Counted from the stretch's first letter, positions 1 through 7,116 are shown. The stretch is DNA of 12,996 nt from an uncultured Chthoniobacterales bacterium (GCA_934667795.1 CAKUMP010000037.1:1-12996), one strand, 5' to 3'. The notes: generated by a model from the letters alone, not told the origin. Program-made: numbers and translations.

Positions 1-140
1 ATTTTACACAGATTATTCCTGAATTTTTTATGATTTATTATCGTGCCGAACTCAATTTAAATAGACGCCAACAGGACCTGTGAAACACACATTTTTAACG
101 TTTTGCTCAGAAAACGCTTCATTCTCTATCCTAAAAAAAT

Positions 141-196
141 CTGCGTTAATCTGCGTTAATCTGCGGATAAATTCTTCCTCTTCTTAATCTGCGGAT
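141..196. repeat. Short direct repeats, CTGCGTTAAT / TAATCTGCGGAT
   Basis: Two exact tandem copies of the 10-mer ctgcgttaat occupy 141-160 and are followed by ctgcgg. The 12-mer taatctgcggat occurs at 157-168 and again, exactly, at 185-196. Degenerate repeats of this flavour are familiar to me from intergenic DNA of Verrucomicrobia-like and other environmental genomes. That last statement is recall, not something shown here. Confidence 0.7.
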
Positions 197-209
197 CCTT
201 TCCTGTTCT

Positions 210-228
210 GGGCGAACGCAATTCGCCC
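210..228. repeat. Short palindromic repeat, GGGCGAA-cgcaa-TTCGCCC
   Basis: Perfect 7-bp arms (210-216 and 222-228) flank a 5-base loop, followed by cctac. The sequence resembles a REP-like intergenic motif (GTAGGGGCGAATTGC type on the other strand) that I recall from many unrelated environmental genomes. It is not followed by a T-run, so I do not call it a terminator. Only one copy is in the window. Confidence 0.6.
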
Positions 229-339
229 CTACATTTCCTTGGAAAAGCGAAAATTCTTCTGCCCATTCTTTGCAGAGCGTGCTTTAATAGGTCCCCTCCC
301 TGCGGTATGCTGGGAGTTACTGGATAGATACTTGACGAT

Positions 340-2814
340 ATGGCGCGAAAAAGAACCAATACTAAAATTTCACATCCCACTACACATCACCCGTTGACGG
401 AGGTCATGGGGCTGGTTTTGCTGGGGGTCGGGACGTTGTTGTTTTTAGCTTTGGTTTCATATACGCCAGGAGATTTGCCAACCTGGATTCCATTTAGTCA
501 GATTTCTCCGCCAAATGAGCCGGTACATAATTTTATTGGACCATTTGGAGCCGTGGTGGCCGGCTTTTTTTATTTTATCTGGGGAGCTGCGTCTTATCTG
601 GTACCGGCAATTATGTTTGGGTATGGCGGGGTCAAACTGCTTTCTGTCCCGATTCGGGTTGTCCCTCGGTTGGGCTGGATTTTGCTGTTTCTGGTCAGTG
701 GCGCCTGTATTTTGGCAGTTCAACCGTATTTTTTGGATTCCTGGAAAGAAACCTTTAACATCCACGGCGCCGGGGGGTGGGTTGGGTATTTCTTTGGAGA
801 AAAACTTCTGGCAACCGCCCTCAACATCCCGGGGTCCCTCATCATTTTAACCGTCATTTATTTGACCAGTCTGATTCTGATGACCGGGTTGAAGCCGGTT
901 GAAACTATCCGTGCGGTGCGTGTGGGGATTCAAAATTACCTGCAACGGCGTCGGGAGATGGCGGAACAGCGGGCGTCGGATGAAGAACGTCTGCAAAAAG
1001 AACAGGCCCGGATTGAGCGCGAGCAGAAAAAACTGGAAAAACAACTGCGCAAATCCCCTCCTCCCTCCACCGAAGCCGATCCCGATCTGCCGGCACCCAG
1101 GATTATCGATTCCATTTCCAATTCCGCCAATGCTTCCACTTCTGCAAAACGGGATAAATCTTCTGATCTCTCGCTGCAACCCGATGTCGAACCAAATTAC
1201 GACGACTACCAAATGCCTGACTTTGACCTGCTCGAGTCGTTTGACCCCGCCTCCCGTCAGGCTGCCGACCCTGCGGAGTTAATGGAAATCCAGTCCACCA
1301 TCATTGACACCCTCGCGCAATTCAATATCCCGGTCAGTCCCGGCGACATCACACGCGGGCCGACCATCACCCGTTATGAAGTTTATCCCGCTAAAGGCGT
1401 CCGAGTGGATAAAATTGTCAATCTGGAGCGCGACCTGGCGCGTCAGACACGTGCGGAGCGGATCAACATCATTGCCCCGATTCCCGGAAAAGACACCGTC
1501 GGGATTGAAATTGCCAACTCGCAGAAAATGGCTGTCACCCTGCGTGAAATCATGGATTCCCATGACTGGCAGAATTCCGATGCGCGGATTCCTATCACCT
1601 TGGGGAAAGACGTGTACGGGAACATCATCATTGGCGACCTTGCGAAAATGCCACACTGCCTTGTGGCGGGAACCACGGGGAGCGGAAAGAGTGTGTGCAT
1701 CAATGCCATGATCGCGTCCATGCTCTATAAATTTACTCCCAAGCAACTGCGACTGATCATGATCGACCCGAAAGTCGTCGAACTCCAGGTCTATAACCGC
1801 CTCCCCCATCTGCATTTTCCTGTCGTCAATGACCCCAAACAAGTTCTCAATGCGCTCCGGGTTGTCATTGATGAAATGGAAAACCGGTATAAAATTTTTG
1901 CAAAGCTGGGGGTGCGGAATATTGTCACCTTCAATGCGCATCAGAAAAAGGCCCGGGAAGAAGCGGCGGCGCTGGAAGCAGAAAAAGCGGCTGATGCAGA
2001 AAAAGAAGCGGCCCTTTTCGACAGAGATGCCATTTCTGCAGAAGAAACTCCTGACGAAATACTGGAGGATCTTGATGAAATGGAAGAAGACGATGCTCCG
2101 CTTCCGGATGTCCGGGTTCCGCGGGATCATGATCTTAAAATTCCTGACCACATGCCGTATATGGTTGTGATTATTGATGAATTAGCGGACCTCATGTTGA
2201 CCGCGCCCGCTGATGTGGAGTCGGCAATTGCGCGCATCACGCAAATGGCGCGAGCGGCCGGGATCCACATGATTGTTGCCACCCAGACCCCACGGGCGGA
2301 CGTCATCACCGGGGTAATCAAAGCGAACATTCCCTCGCGTATTGCGTTTCAGGTTGCGTCAAAAATCGACAGTCGGGTTATTTTGGATGAAAACGGGGCG
2401 GACCGGTTGCTGGGTCAGGGCGACATGCTGTACCTACCACCCGGCACTGCGCGACTTACGCGTGCCCAGGGGGTGCTGGTCACTGATAATGAAATCACAC
2501 GGATCGTCGATTACGTTTCCACACAAGCCGAACCGGATTTCAAACCGGCACTTCAGGAACGTATTGAAAGGACTTCCCCGGATGAAAATGAACTGACCGA
2601 TGAGGAAGAAGAACTGGTGGAAAAATGTATTGAAATTATCCGTCAGGAAAAACGGGCATCCACATCGCTGCTTCAGCGTCGGCTCCGGCTTGGATACACC
2701 CGCGCCGCTCGCATCGTCGATATCCTCGAACAACGCGGCATCGTGGGGCCCGGCGAAGGCGCTAAACCACGCGAAATTTTGATTGATCTCGAAAATCCTG
2801 AAGCCTATTCGTGA
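340..2814 (+). CDS. ftsK: DNA translocase FtsK
   Basis: This is a hexameric ATP-driven DNA pump at the division septum that moves the chromosome termini apart and, in studied species, activates XerCD recombination at dif. The N-terminus has about four membrane segments (near residues 22-41, 66-100, 111-130 and 145-183). Then come a charged coiled-coil linker (about 200-237), a low-complexity stretch to about 300, and the alpha/beta motor domain. Walker A is GTTGSGKS (444-451), DPKVVEL lies at 476-482, and Walker B is VVIIDELADLM with D613 and E614. KANIPSRIAF and SKIDSRVILDE are canonical. A C-terminal winged-helix gamma domain (about 756-819; LGYTRAARIVDILEQRGIV) would read KOPS-like sites. 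At 824 residues it is of usual FtsK/SpoIIIE size. Two oddities are ATQTPRADVITG in place of the usual ATQRPSVDVITG, and an acidic, alanine- and glutamate-rich insertion at about 534-604. The ATG at 340 is chosen because the first membrane segment follows closely; no Shine-Dalgarno is evident. Confidence 0.97.
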   Translation: MARKRTNTKISHPTTHHPLTEVMGLVLLGVGTLLFLALVSYTPGDLPTWIPFSQISPPNEPVHNFIGPFGAVVAGFFYFIWGAASYLVPAIMFGYGGVKLLSVPIRVVPRLGWILLFLVSGACILAVQPYFLDSWKETFNIHGAGGWVGYFFGEKLLATALNIPGSLIILTVIYLTSLILMTGLKPVETIRAVRVGIQNYLQRRREMAEQRASDEERLQKEQARIEREQKKLEKQLRKSPPPSTEADPDLPAPRIIDSISNSANASTSAKRDKSSDLSLQPDVEPNYDDYQMPDFDLLESFDPASRQAADPAELMEIQSTIIDTLAQFNIPVSPGDITRGPTITRYEVYPAKGVRVDKIVNLERDLARQTRAERINIIAPIPGKDTVGIEIANSQKMAVTLREIMDSHDWQNSDARIPITLGKDVYGNIIIGDLAKMPHCLVAGTTGSGKSVCINAMIASMLYKFTPKQLRLIMIDPKVVELQVYNRLPHLHFPVVNDPKQVLNALRVVIDEMENRYKIFAKLGVRNIVTFNAHQKKAREEAAALEAEKAADAEKEAALFDRDAISAEETPDEILEDLDEMEEDDAPLPDVRVPRDHDLKIPDHMPYMVVIIDELADLMLTAPADVESAIARITQMARAAGIHMIVATQTPRADVITGVIKANIPSRIAFQVASKIDSRVILDENGADRLLGQGDMLYLPPGTARLTRAQGVLVTDNEITRIVDYVSTQAEPDFKPALQERIERTSPDENELTDEEEELVEKCIEIIRQEKRASTSLLQRRLRLGYTRAARIVDILEQRGIVGPGEGAKPREILIDLENPEAYS

Positions 2815-2829
2815 TTATTTCTGATTTCC

Positions 2830-2858
2830 TTGATCTCTTACAAATTTCCTTACATAAT
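2830..2858 (+). promoter_or_regulatory. Putative sigma70-type promoter for the rodZ-like gene
   Basis: TTGATC (2830-2835, 4/6 to TTGACA) is followed by a 17-base spacer and CATAAT (2853-2858, 5/6 to TATAAT). It sits in the AT-rich gap between ftsK and the downstream HTH gene, about 45 bases before its ATG. Spacing and position are good, but the region is AT-rich so a chance match is possible. It would allow the downstream gene to be transcribed independently of ftsK. Confidence 0.4.
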
Positions 2859-2901
2859 AAATAATTTACCCCACGAATAATTTTTTTCGAAAATCTGATA
2901 T

Positions 2902-3945
2902 ATGGTGGATTCGATTGGCAATAAACTGAAGAAGGCAAGACTTGCAAAAGGCATCACTGTGGAAGAGGCTGCCCGCGCAACAAAAATCCGCCCTGCCCGC
3001 ATTGAAGATATTGAACGGGATGATCTATCTCATTTCCCGAGTATTGTTTACGCGCGGGGATTCATGCGCATTTACGCGGAGTATCTGAATCTGGACATCG
3101 ACCCGTATCTGGAGCAATTCGGGATGAGTTCGCGGGTGAGTATTGACGGGTACGAATATATGGCATCCGGGGAACATGCCCCCGGATCCGTGATCCCTCG
3201 TGAATCGGCATCCGGTCACTCCCCTCGCCTTTTGATTGCAGGTGGGGTGCTTGCGCTTATTTTGCTGATTTTTCTGGGAATCTGGTTTGTCAGTTTTACT
3301 TTGAACCGGCTCGCGGACAATTCGGATTTTCAATCGGGAGAACAAACGTCTGAAACTTCCGATCCTGAGGATCGTCCGGAAATTTCTCCTGAAATCCAGG
3401 CACTGGCGACGACGCCTACCGCCACTCCCGTTGCGACACCCACAGCGACTCCGGTGGCAACTCCTCTTCCGGTCCAGCCACAAGCGACACCCACCACCGT
3501 GCCTACCGCAATCCCGGTACATCCGCCAACGGCAGATGGTTCCGGAACACCACCCGCCGCGATCCCGGTCACGGAATCGTATCCCACGCCGATTCCGCCC
3601 GTTAATCCGGTTGTCATTCCTGTGCCCGGAGCAGAGCCGGAAGTGCCAGGCGCACCGGAAGTACGTCGTGCGCTACCCGTGCAATCCCAACAAACGCAGC
3701 CAACGGCTCCTGCCGATTCGAATTTTCCGCTCACGGTCACTTCGTCGCAGCGGACCTGGGTGAAGATCATTCAAAACGATTTGCAATCCACCCCGGTTTA
3801 TGAAGACTGGTTCTCTCCCACCGATCCGCCCATTCAATTGAACGGACAAAAGTTCTGGATTACCGTCATGGATCAGGGCGCGATCCAGATTCAGAAAAAT
3901 AACCAGCCGTACCCGTATTCCTCCACCAGCATCGTGATCGAATAG
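2902..3945 (+). CDS. RodZ-like membrane-anchored helix-turn-helix protein
   Basis: RodZ proteins link cytoskeletal MreB to the elongation machinery and help maintain rod shape. This 347-residue protein has the family's architecture. An N-terminal HTH_25-type domain spans about residues 5-75 (LKKARLAKGITVEEAARATKI, then ARGFMRIYAEYL). One membrane helix lies at 109-133. A long Pro/Thr/Val-rich periplasmic linker covers about 165-272, including period-8 TPTATPVA repeats at 171-186. A C-terminal beta-rich domain (about 275-347) resembles the DUF4115 domain, with TWVKII, the stretch around GQKFWITV, and GAIQI. Orientation would be cytoplasmic HTH, periplasmic C-terminus. No mreB or mreC is in the window, so a shape role is inferred from the family. 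It follows ftsK by 87 bases on the same strand with a possible promoter of its own. The start has no Shine-Dalgarno, but the ATG gives the standard RodZ N-terminus. Confidence 0.88.
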   Translation: MVDSIGNKLKKARLAKGITVEEAARATKIRPARIEDIERDDLSHFPSIVYARGFMRIYAEYLNLDIDPYLEQFGMSSRVSIDGYEYMASGEHAPGSVIPRESASGHSPRLLIAGGVLALILLIFLGIWFVSFTLNRLADNSDFQSGEQTSETSDPEDRPEISPEIQALATTPTATPVATPTATPVATPLPVQPQATPTTVPTAIPVHPPTADGSGTPPAAIPVTESYPTPIPPVNPVVIPVPGAEPEVPGAPEVRRALPVQSQQTQPTAPADSNFPLTVTSSQRTWVKIIQNDLQSTPVYEDWFSPTDPPIQLNGQKFWITVMDQGAIQIQKNNQPYPYSSTSIVIE

Positions 3946-3949
3946 TCGT

Positions 3950-3984
3950 GACAGTGGACAGTGGACAGTTGACAGTTGACAGTT
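3950..3984. repeat. Heptanucleotide tandem repeat, 5 x GACAGT(G/T)
   Basis: Five in-phase 7-mers run without interruption: gacagtg twice, then gacagtt three times. The tract begins 5 bases after the stop codon of the RodZ-like gene. Seven-base repeats of this kind can change unit number by slippage. It lies outside any gene, so a change in number would not shift a reading frame. Confidence 0.9.
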
Positions 3985-4095
3985 GATTTTAACCACAGGC
4001 GCAAAAGGATTTATAAAAAACAGGGATTCTTCTTCGTGGCTTCGGGTCTTGTGTGAAATGTGAAATCAATCGAGTTACGACGGGTTTTAAATCGT

Positions 4096-4239
4096 ACACG
4101 AAGGCACGAAAAACACGAAGGTTTCTTTAGGAAAGATAAGCCGAAGAACAAGGATCTGCTGCATTTTGAAAAGCAACTCACACAAAGAAAAATTCTAAAA
4201 ATCCAGAGATTCTTCTTCGTGCTTTTCGTGCCTTCGTGT
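4096..4239. repeat. Inverted repeat pair with 25-bp arms in the convergent intergenic region
   Basis: The arm at 4096-4120 (built from degenerate 8-mers such as cacgaagg and cacgaaaa) is the reverse complement of 4215-4239 with 24 of 25 bases matching. The spacer is 94 bases and contains no recognisable gene. A related but weaker sequence, ttcttcttcgtggcttc, occurs at about 4026-4042. The arms could form a long hairpin in RNA read from either neighbour, or they could be the ends of a small non-autonomous element. The right arm is part of the longer repeat at 4181-4302. Confidence 0.75.
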
Positions 4240-4302
4240 GAAATAATTCTCCCAGCGTCCTCCACCTCACTTTTCTCCGCGTTATCCATTTTGAAAGTCC
4301 TT
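4181..4302 (+). repeat. Dispersed repeat of about 120 bp, copy A
   Basis: This stretch matches, in inverted orientation, the sequence at about 12867-12989. By eye the identity is about 85-90% over 120 bases, including exact blocks such as agcgtcctccacctcac. The two copies therefore belong to one repeat family. Copy A covers the end of the intergenic region and runs about 20 bases into the 3' end of the minus-strand metallo-beta-lactamase gene, supplying its stop codon. No open frame in it resembles a protein; apparent peptides are shadows of the repeat. Confidence 0.85.
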
Positions 4303-5115
4303 AGCGCGAGATAAATCGTGGACGTCGGTGCTCCTGCCTTCTTCTGCGAATTCGATGTGGATTTTCTCTTGGGTTAGTTCTTTGCCCAGCTTTAAAACGG
4401 AGGCTTGGTTTAAATAAGCATCGCTAGTGGTATGGGTCAGGAGGAGTTTTTTCACGGGTTTGTCGCGGAGGAAACCAAATAGCGCCTCTGGTGAAAAATG
4501 GGCCATTTCGCAGATCAATATATCGGTGGGGGAAGTCAGGACACCGGCAAGATCTTCTGGCGCCCCGATGTCTCCGGAATAGATGATGCGCCCCCATTCC
4601 CCACAAAGATCCATTCCATAAGCAAGGAATCGGTTTGCACCGGAGACTTCCGCATGGAATTCTTTTTTTAAATTATTCAGATGCGTGGTTTGAAAAACCT
4701 CCACGGTCCCGCCCGGGACGGAAATTTTCGGATGGTCTTCCCATGCGAGGAAATTTAATGGAAATCCCAGTAAATCCGGAGGTAAATAAACCGCTTCCAG
4801 CCAGTTTTTCAGGGGGAGGATCAGTTCTTTGGGTAAATAAACCGGTAAAGGGGTAGAACGTTTTTCAATCCATATCCCCTGGAGGACCATGGGGAGGCCA
4901 CCGATATGGTCGGAATGTCCGTGGCTGATACAAATGGTGGAAATTTCTTTGTATGAAATGCCCGCTTTTAGTAATTCTCGTGCGCAGGGTTCTCCGGTAT
5001 CCAGTAGAATCACCTCACGCCCCGTCGCAGACTGTCGCTGTAAAATGATGCTGGCATGATTGCGATCCGGTACCGGTTTGCCCGGTCCTACTCCTAAAAA
5101 TTGTAATTCCCACAT
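4282..5115 (-). CDS. Metallo-beta-lactamase-fold hydrolase, RNase Z-like
   Basis: This is a predicted zinc-dependent hydrolase of 277 residues. The hallmark HGHSDH motif lies at 65-70 (H65, H67, D69, H70). Other likely metal ligands are H145 (TTHL), D182 (SGDIG) and H228 (LLTHTT); ICEMAHF at 201-207 resembles the motif before the last ligand in RNase Z-type proteins. The N-terminal MWELQFLGVGPG followed by a beta strand is typical of this branch. tRNA 3'-end processing is possible, but the protein lacks an obvious long flexible exosite arm and the substrate cannot be told from sequence. It has no signal peptide, so it is cytoplasmic. It is the only minus-strand gene, convergent with the RodZ-like gene and divergent from dapL. 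The last codons and stop lie within dispersed repeat copy A, so the original C-terminus may have been altered. The ATG at 5115 is the natural start. Confidence 0.85.
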   Translation of the reverse strand: MWELQFLGVGPGKPVPDRNHASIILQRQSATGREVILLDTGEPCARELLKAGISYKEISTICISHGHSDHIGGLPMVLQGIWIEKRSTPLPVYLPKELILPLKNWLEAVYLPPDLLGFPLNFLAWEDHPKISVPGGTVEVFQTTHLNNLKKEFHAEVSGANRFLAYGMDLCGEWGRIIYSGDIGAPEDLAGVLTSPTDILICEMAHFSPEALFGFLRDKPVKKLLLTHTTSDAYLNQASVLKLGKELTQEKIHIEFAEEGRSTDVHDLSRAKDFQNG

Positions 5116-5173
5116 ATTTCTTCTTATATCTGGATCTCTCGCGATCGGCTATAACGAAGTTTTATAGATTGTC

Positions 5174-5214
5174 GTTGGGGACGGTGGGGACTTTGGGAAT
5201 GGTTGGGGACGGTG
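5174..5214. repeat. 13-mer direct repeats GTTGGGGACGGTG
   Basis: Exact copies lie at 5174-5186 and 5202-5214 (28-base period), with a further ggggac immediately after the first copy. They sit in the 276-base divergent intergenic region between the metallo-beta-lactamase gene and dapL. G-rich sequences of this type often flank REP-like elements, but no transposase gene is present. No confident promoter for dapL stands out; a weak candidate is TTTTCA, 17 bases, TATTCT near 5248-5276. Confidence 0.65.
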
Positions 5215-5391
5215 CTCTTGAATTTATACCATTGTCTTTTATTTTTTTCAGGATTATAGTTTGCGCATATTCTAAAAGGACTGCTGACAAAAAAGGACCC
5301 CTCTACTCTTTGAGCCAGCGTGCTGGTGTTCGGCTATGTCTCTTTTAAAAACATTTTTCAATAAAACCTTTTTAATTAAAATCATCAAACC

Positions 5392-6627
5392 ATGGCACAA
5401 CTTAACGATCATTATTTGAAACTTCAGGCGGGGTATTTGTTTCCTGAAATTGCGCGTCGTGTAAAAGCATTTACGGATGGAAATCCCGGCGCAGCAGCGC
5501 GTCTGATTCGCTGTGGGATAGGTGACGTCACAGAACCTCTTCCATTAGCTGCGCGGAATGCGATGCATAAAGCAACCGACGAACTGGGCGACCGCACGAC
5601 TTTCCGCGGATACGGCCCCGAACAAGGGTACGAGTTCCTGCGTCAGGCAATCGCACAAAATGATTATCGCGATAAAGGAATCGAAATCGCTGATGATGAA
5701 ATTTTTGTGTCTGACGGGTCTAAATGCGATACCGGCAACATTCTGGATATTTTTGCGCATACCAATCGTATTGGAGTGATGGATCCGGTGTACCCGGTGT
5801 ATGTCGATACGAACGTCATGGCTGGCAACACCGGGATTGCAGACAAACATGGAACGTATGATGGGCTGCATTATCTCAAATGTACTCCGGAAAATGGTTT
5901 TGTTCCTGAAATTCCGGAAAAACATCTGGATATTATTTATCTATGCTACCCGAATAACCCGACAGGAACCGTTGCAACCAGAGCGCAGCTTCAGGCATGG
6001 GTCAATTATGCGCTTGCAAAAGATGCCATTATTCTTTTTGACGCAGCGTATGAGGCCTACATCACGGAAGACGATGTCCCTCACTCGATTTATGAAATTC
6101 CCGGAGCGCGCGAATGTGCGATCGAGTTCCGGTCATTTTCTAAAAATGGTGGATTTACGGGTGTGCGCTGTGCATTCACGGTTGTTCCTAAAACGCTGAT
6201 GGCAAAATCTGCGAGTGGAGCAAAACATCCGCTGCATCCGCTTTGGGCACGTCGCATGAGTACAAAATTTAACGGGGTCAGTTACCCGATTCAGCGGGCA
6301 GCCGAGGCACTTTATTCCATTGAAGGAAAAGTTCAGATTGCGGAACTGGTGAAATTTTACCTGGAAAATGCCCGGATCCTGCGTGAAGCCGTCCAAAAAG
6401 TGGGATTGAGCGTGTATGGCGGGGTCAATGCGCCGTACATCTGGGTCAGCAACCCGTCCGGGGTGAGCAGTTGGGAAATGTTTGATAAAATGTTGCTTCA
6501 GGCGAATGTGGTGATTACACCCGGCAGTGGCTTTGGTGCCGCCGGTGAAGGGTTCTTCCGGATTTCGGCGTTTAACTCGCGGGAAAATGTCATTGAAGTT
6601 GCCAAACGCCTTAGCGAAATCATTTAA
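5392..6627 (+). CDS. dapL: LL-diaminopimelate aminotransferase
   Basis: DapL (EC 2.6.1.83) converts tetrahydrodipicolinate plus glutamate directly to LL-2,6-diaminopimelate, bypassing the succinylase and acetylase branches of lysine and peptidoglycan synthesis. It is a cytoplasmic PLP-dependent class I/II aminotransferase of 411 residues, the usual length. GIGDVTEPLP lies at 42-51, FRGYGPEQGYEFLR at 71-84, and SDGSKCD at 107-113. YPNNPTGT is at 186-193 and FDAAYEAY at 216-223. The PLP-binding lysine is K251 in SFSKNGGFTGVR, and FFRISAF lies near the C-terminus. The pattern matches the plant/chlamydia/Verrucomicrobia type rather than a generic aspartate aminotransferase. The ATG gives the expected N-terminus (LNDHYLKLQAGYLFPEIARR). 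No Shine-Dalgarno is present. It is the first gene of a run of eight on + and is followed after 7 bases by the DUF5069 gene. Confidence 0.96.
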   Translation: MAQLNDHYLKLQAGYLFPEIARRVKAFTDGNPGAAARLIRCGIGDVTEPLPLAARNAMHKATDELGDRTTFRGYGPEQGYEFLRQAIAQNDYRDKGIEIADDEIFVSDGSKCDTGNILDIFAHTNRIGVMDPVYPVYVDTNVMAGNTGIADKHGTYDGLHYLKCTPENGFVPEIPEKHLDIIYLCYPNNPTGTVATRAQLQAWVNYALAKDAIILFDAAYEAYITEDDVPHSIYEIPGARECAIEFRSFSKNGGFTGVRCAFTVVPKTLMAKSASGAKHPLHPLWARRMSTKFNGVSYPIQRAAEALYSIEGKVQIAELVKFYLENARILREAVQKVGLSVYGGVNAPYIWVSNPSGVSSWEMFDKMLLQANVVITPGSGFGAAGEGFFRISAFNSRENVIEVAKRLSEII

Positions 6628-6634
6628 TAGCATC

Positions 6635-7072
6635 ATGCCAAAACCGATTGAAGGCCTCAGAAGCCCCTACGAAAAGGTGGGCGGAATCCATTATTTCGGA
6701 CGGATGCTGGATAAAATCCGCCTCCATTCCGAAGGAAAATTGCCACCCGATTATATTCCCAATCTTGGAAAAGGCTTTGATAACCAATGCCTTCGCTTCC
6801 TCCGGATTGAGTATCAGGACCTCGTAGAACAAACCCTCAAGGGTGGGTCCGATGAGGAGTTGTTCGAATGGGCAAAGTCTCATGGCTACTCCCCCAATGA
6901 GGACGAAATCCTGGTCTGGAACGAGTTTATGCGCAAGCTGGGGTGGAATGACGACGCCACCCCGGCCCTGCAAAAACAACTCATCAAAAGCGGATTCCTG
7001 AACCGTACCGATATCCAGACAATTTTTGATTACATCGATCTGGACGAAGGGACGAAGGCCTCTGATGTTTAG
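6635..7072 (+). CDS. DUF5069 domain protein of unknown function
   Basis: This is a small soluble protein of 145 residues that I recognise as DUF5069, a family common in Verrucomicrobia-like bacteria and without an assigned function. Conserved-looking blocks are LRSPYEKVGGIHYFGRMLDK (8-27), LPPDYIPNLGKGFD (36-49), LRFLRIEY (53-60), WNEFMRKLGW (95-104) and FDYIDLDEG (131-139). There is no signal peptide or membrane segment; it is aromatic and acidic. The open frame extends upstream into dapL, but the ATG at 6635, 7 bases after the dapL stop, gives the proper family N-terminus. It probably shares a transcript with dapL and lies 44 bases ahead of parB. That context does not reveal a job. Confidence 0.87.
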   Translation: MPKPIEGLRSPYEKVGGIHYFGRMLDKIRLHSEGKLPPDYIPNLGKGFDNQCLRFLRIEYQDLVEQTLKGGSDEELFEWAKSHGYSPNEDEILVWNEFMRKLGWNDDATPALQKQLIKSGFLNRTDIQTIFDYIDLDEGTKASDV

Positions 7073-7116
7073 AAAGCTTGCCACGGGGGGTGAGGATGGG
7101 TACACTCTGTGGTTCT

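Larger units (their letters stand above)
1..339. other. Non-coding region upstream of ftsK
   Basis: No credible gene is visible here. Short open frames overlap repeat sequence and have no family resemblance. The region contains a cluster of short direct repeats (141-196) and a hairpin-type repeat (210-228), described separately. I see no clear promoter or Shine-Dalgarno sequence just ahead of ftsK; the bases before its ATG read cttgacgat. The gene that would lie to the left is outside the window. Confidence 0.6.

Noticed and set aside
156..380. Minus-strand 74-codon frame over the ftsK start
   Set aside because: It covers the short repeats and hairpin and runs into ftsK; no family resemblance or start signal.
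1279..2151. Long minus-strand frame inside ftsK
   Set aside because: It lies entirely antisense to a strongly conserved domain, has a His/Phe/Arg-rich composition typical of a shadow frame, and has no recognisable motif.
3330..3770. Gly/Val-rich minus-strand frame with GVATGVAVGV repeats
   Set aside because: It is the antisense reading of the Thr/Pro repeat in the RodZ-like linker.
3950..3984. CRISPR-like array
   Set aside because: Units are 7 bases, contiguous and without spacers, so it is a simple tandem repeat.
4011..4314. Open frames on both strands in the convergent intergenic region
   Set aside because: They read through dispersed repeats. The same peptide stretch (CEIILPASSTS) reappears from the inverted copy near 12.9 kb, showing that it derives from the repeat and is not a gene.
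6527..6634. Upstream extension of the DUF5069 gene into dapL
   Set aside because: The extension is a shadow of the dapL 3' end. The family N-terminus begins at the ATG at 6635.
7078..7116. Upstream extension of parB to a TTG at 7078
   Set aside because: The added residues do not look like ParB. The ATG at 7117 gives the typical LGKGLNALI opening, though ATG 7096 remains an alternative.
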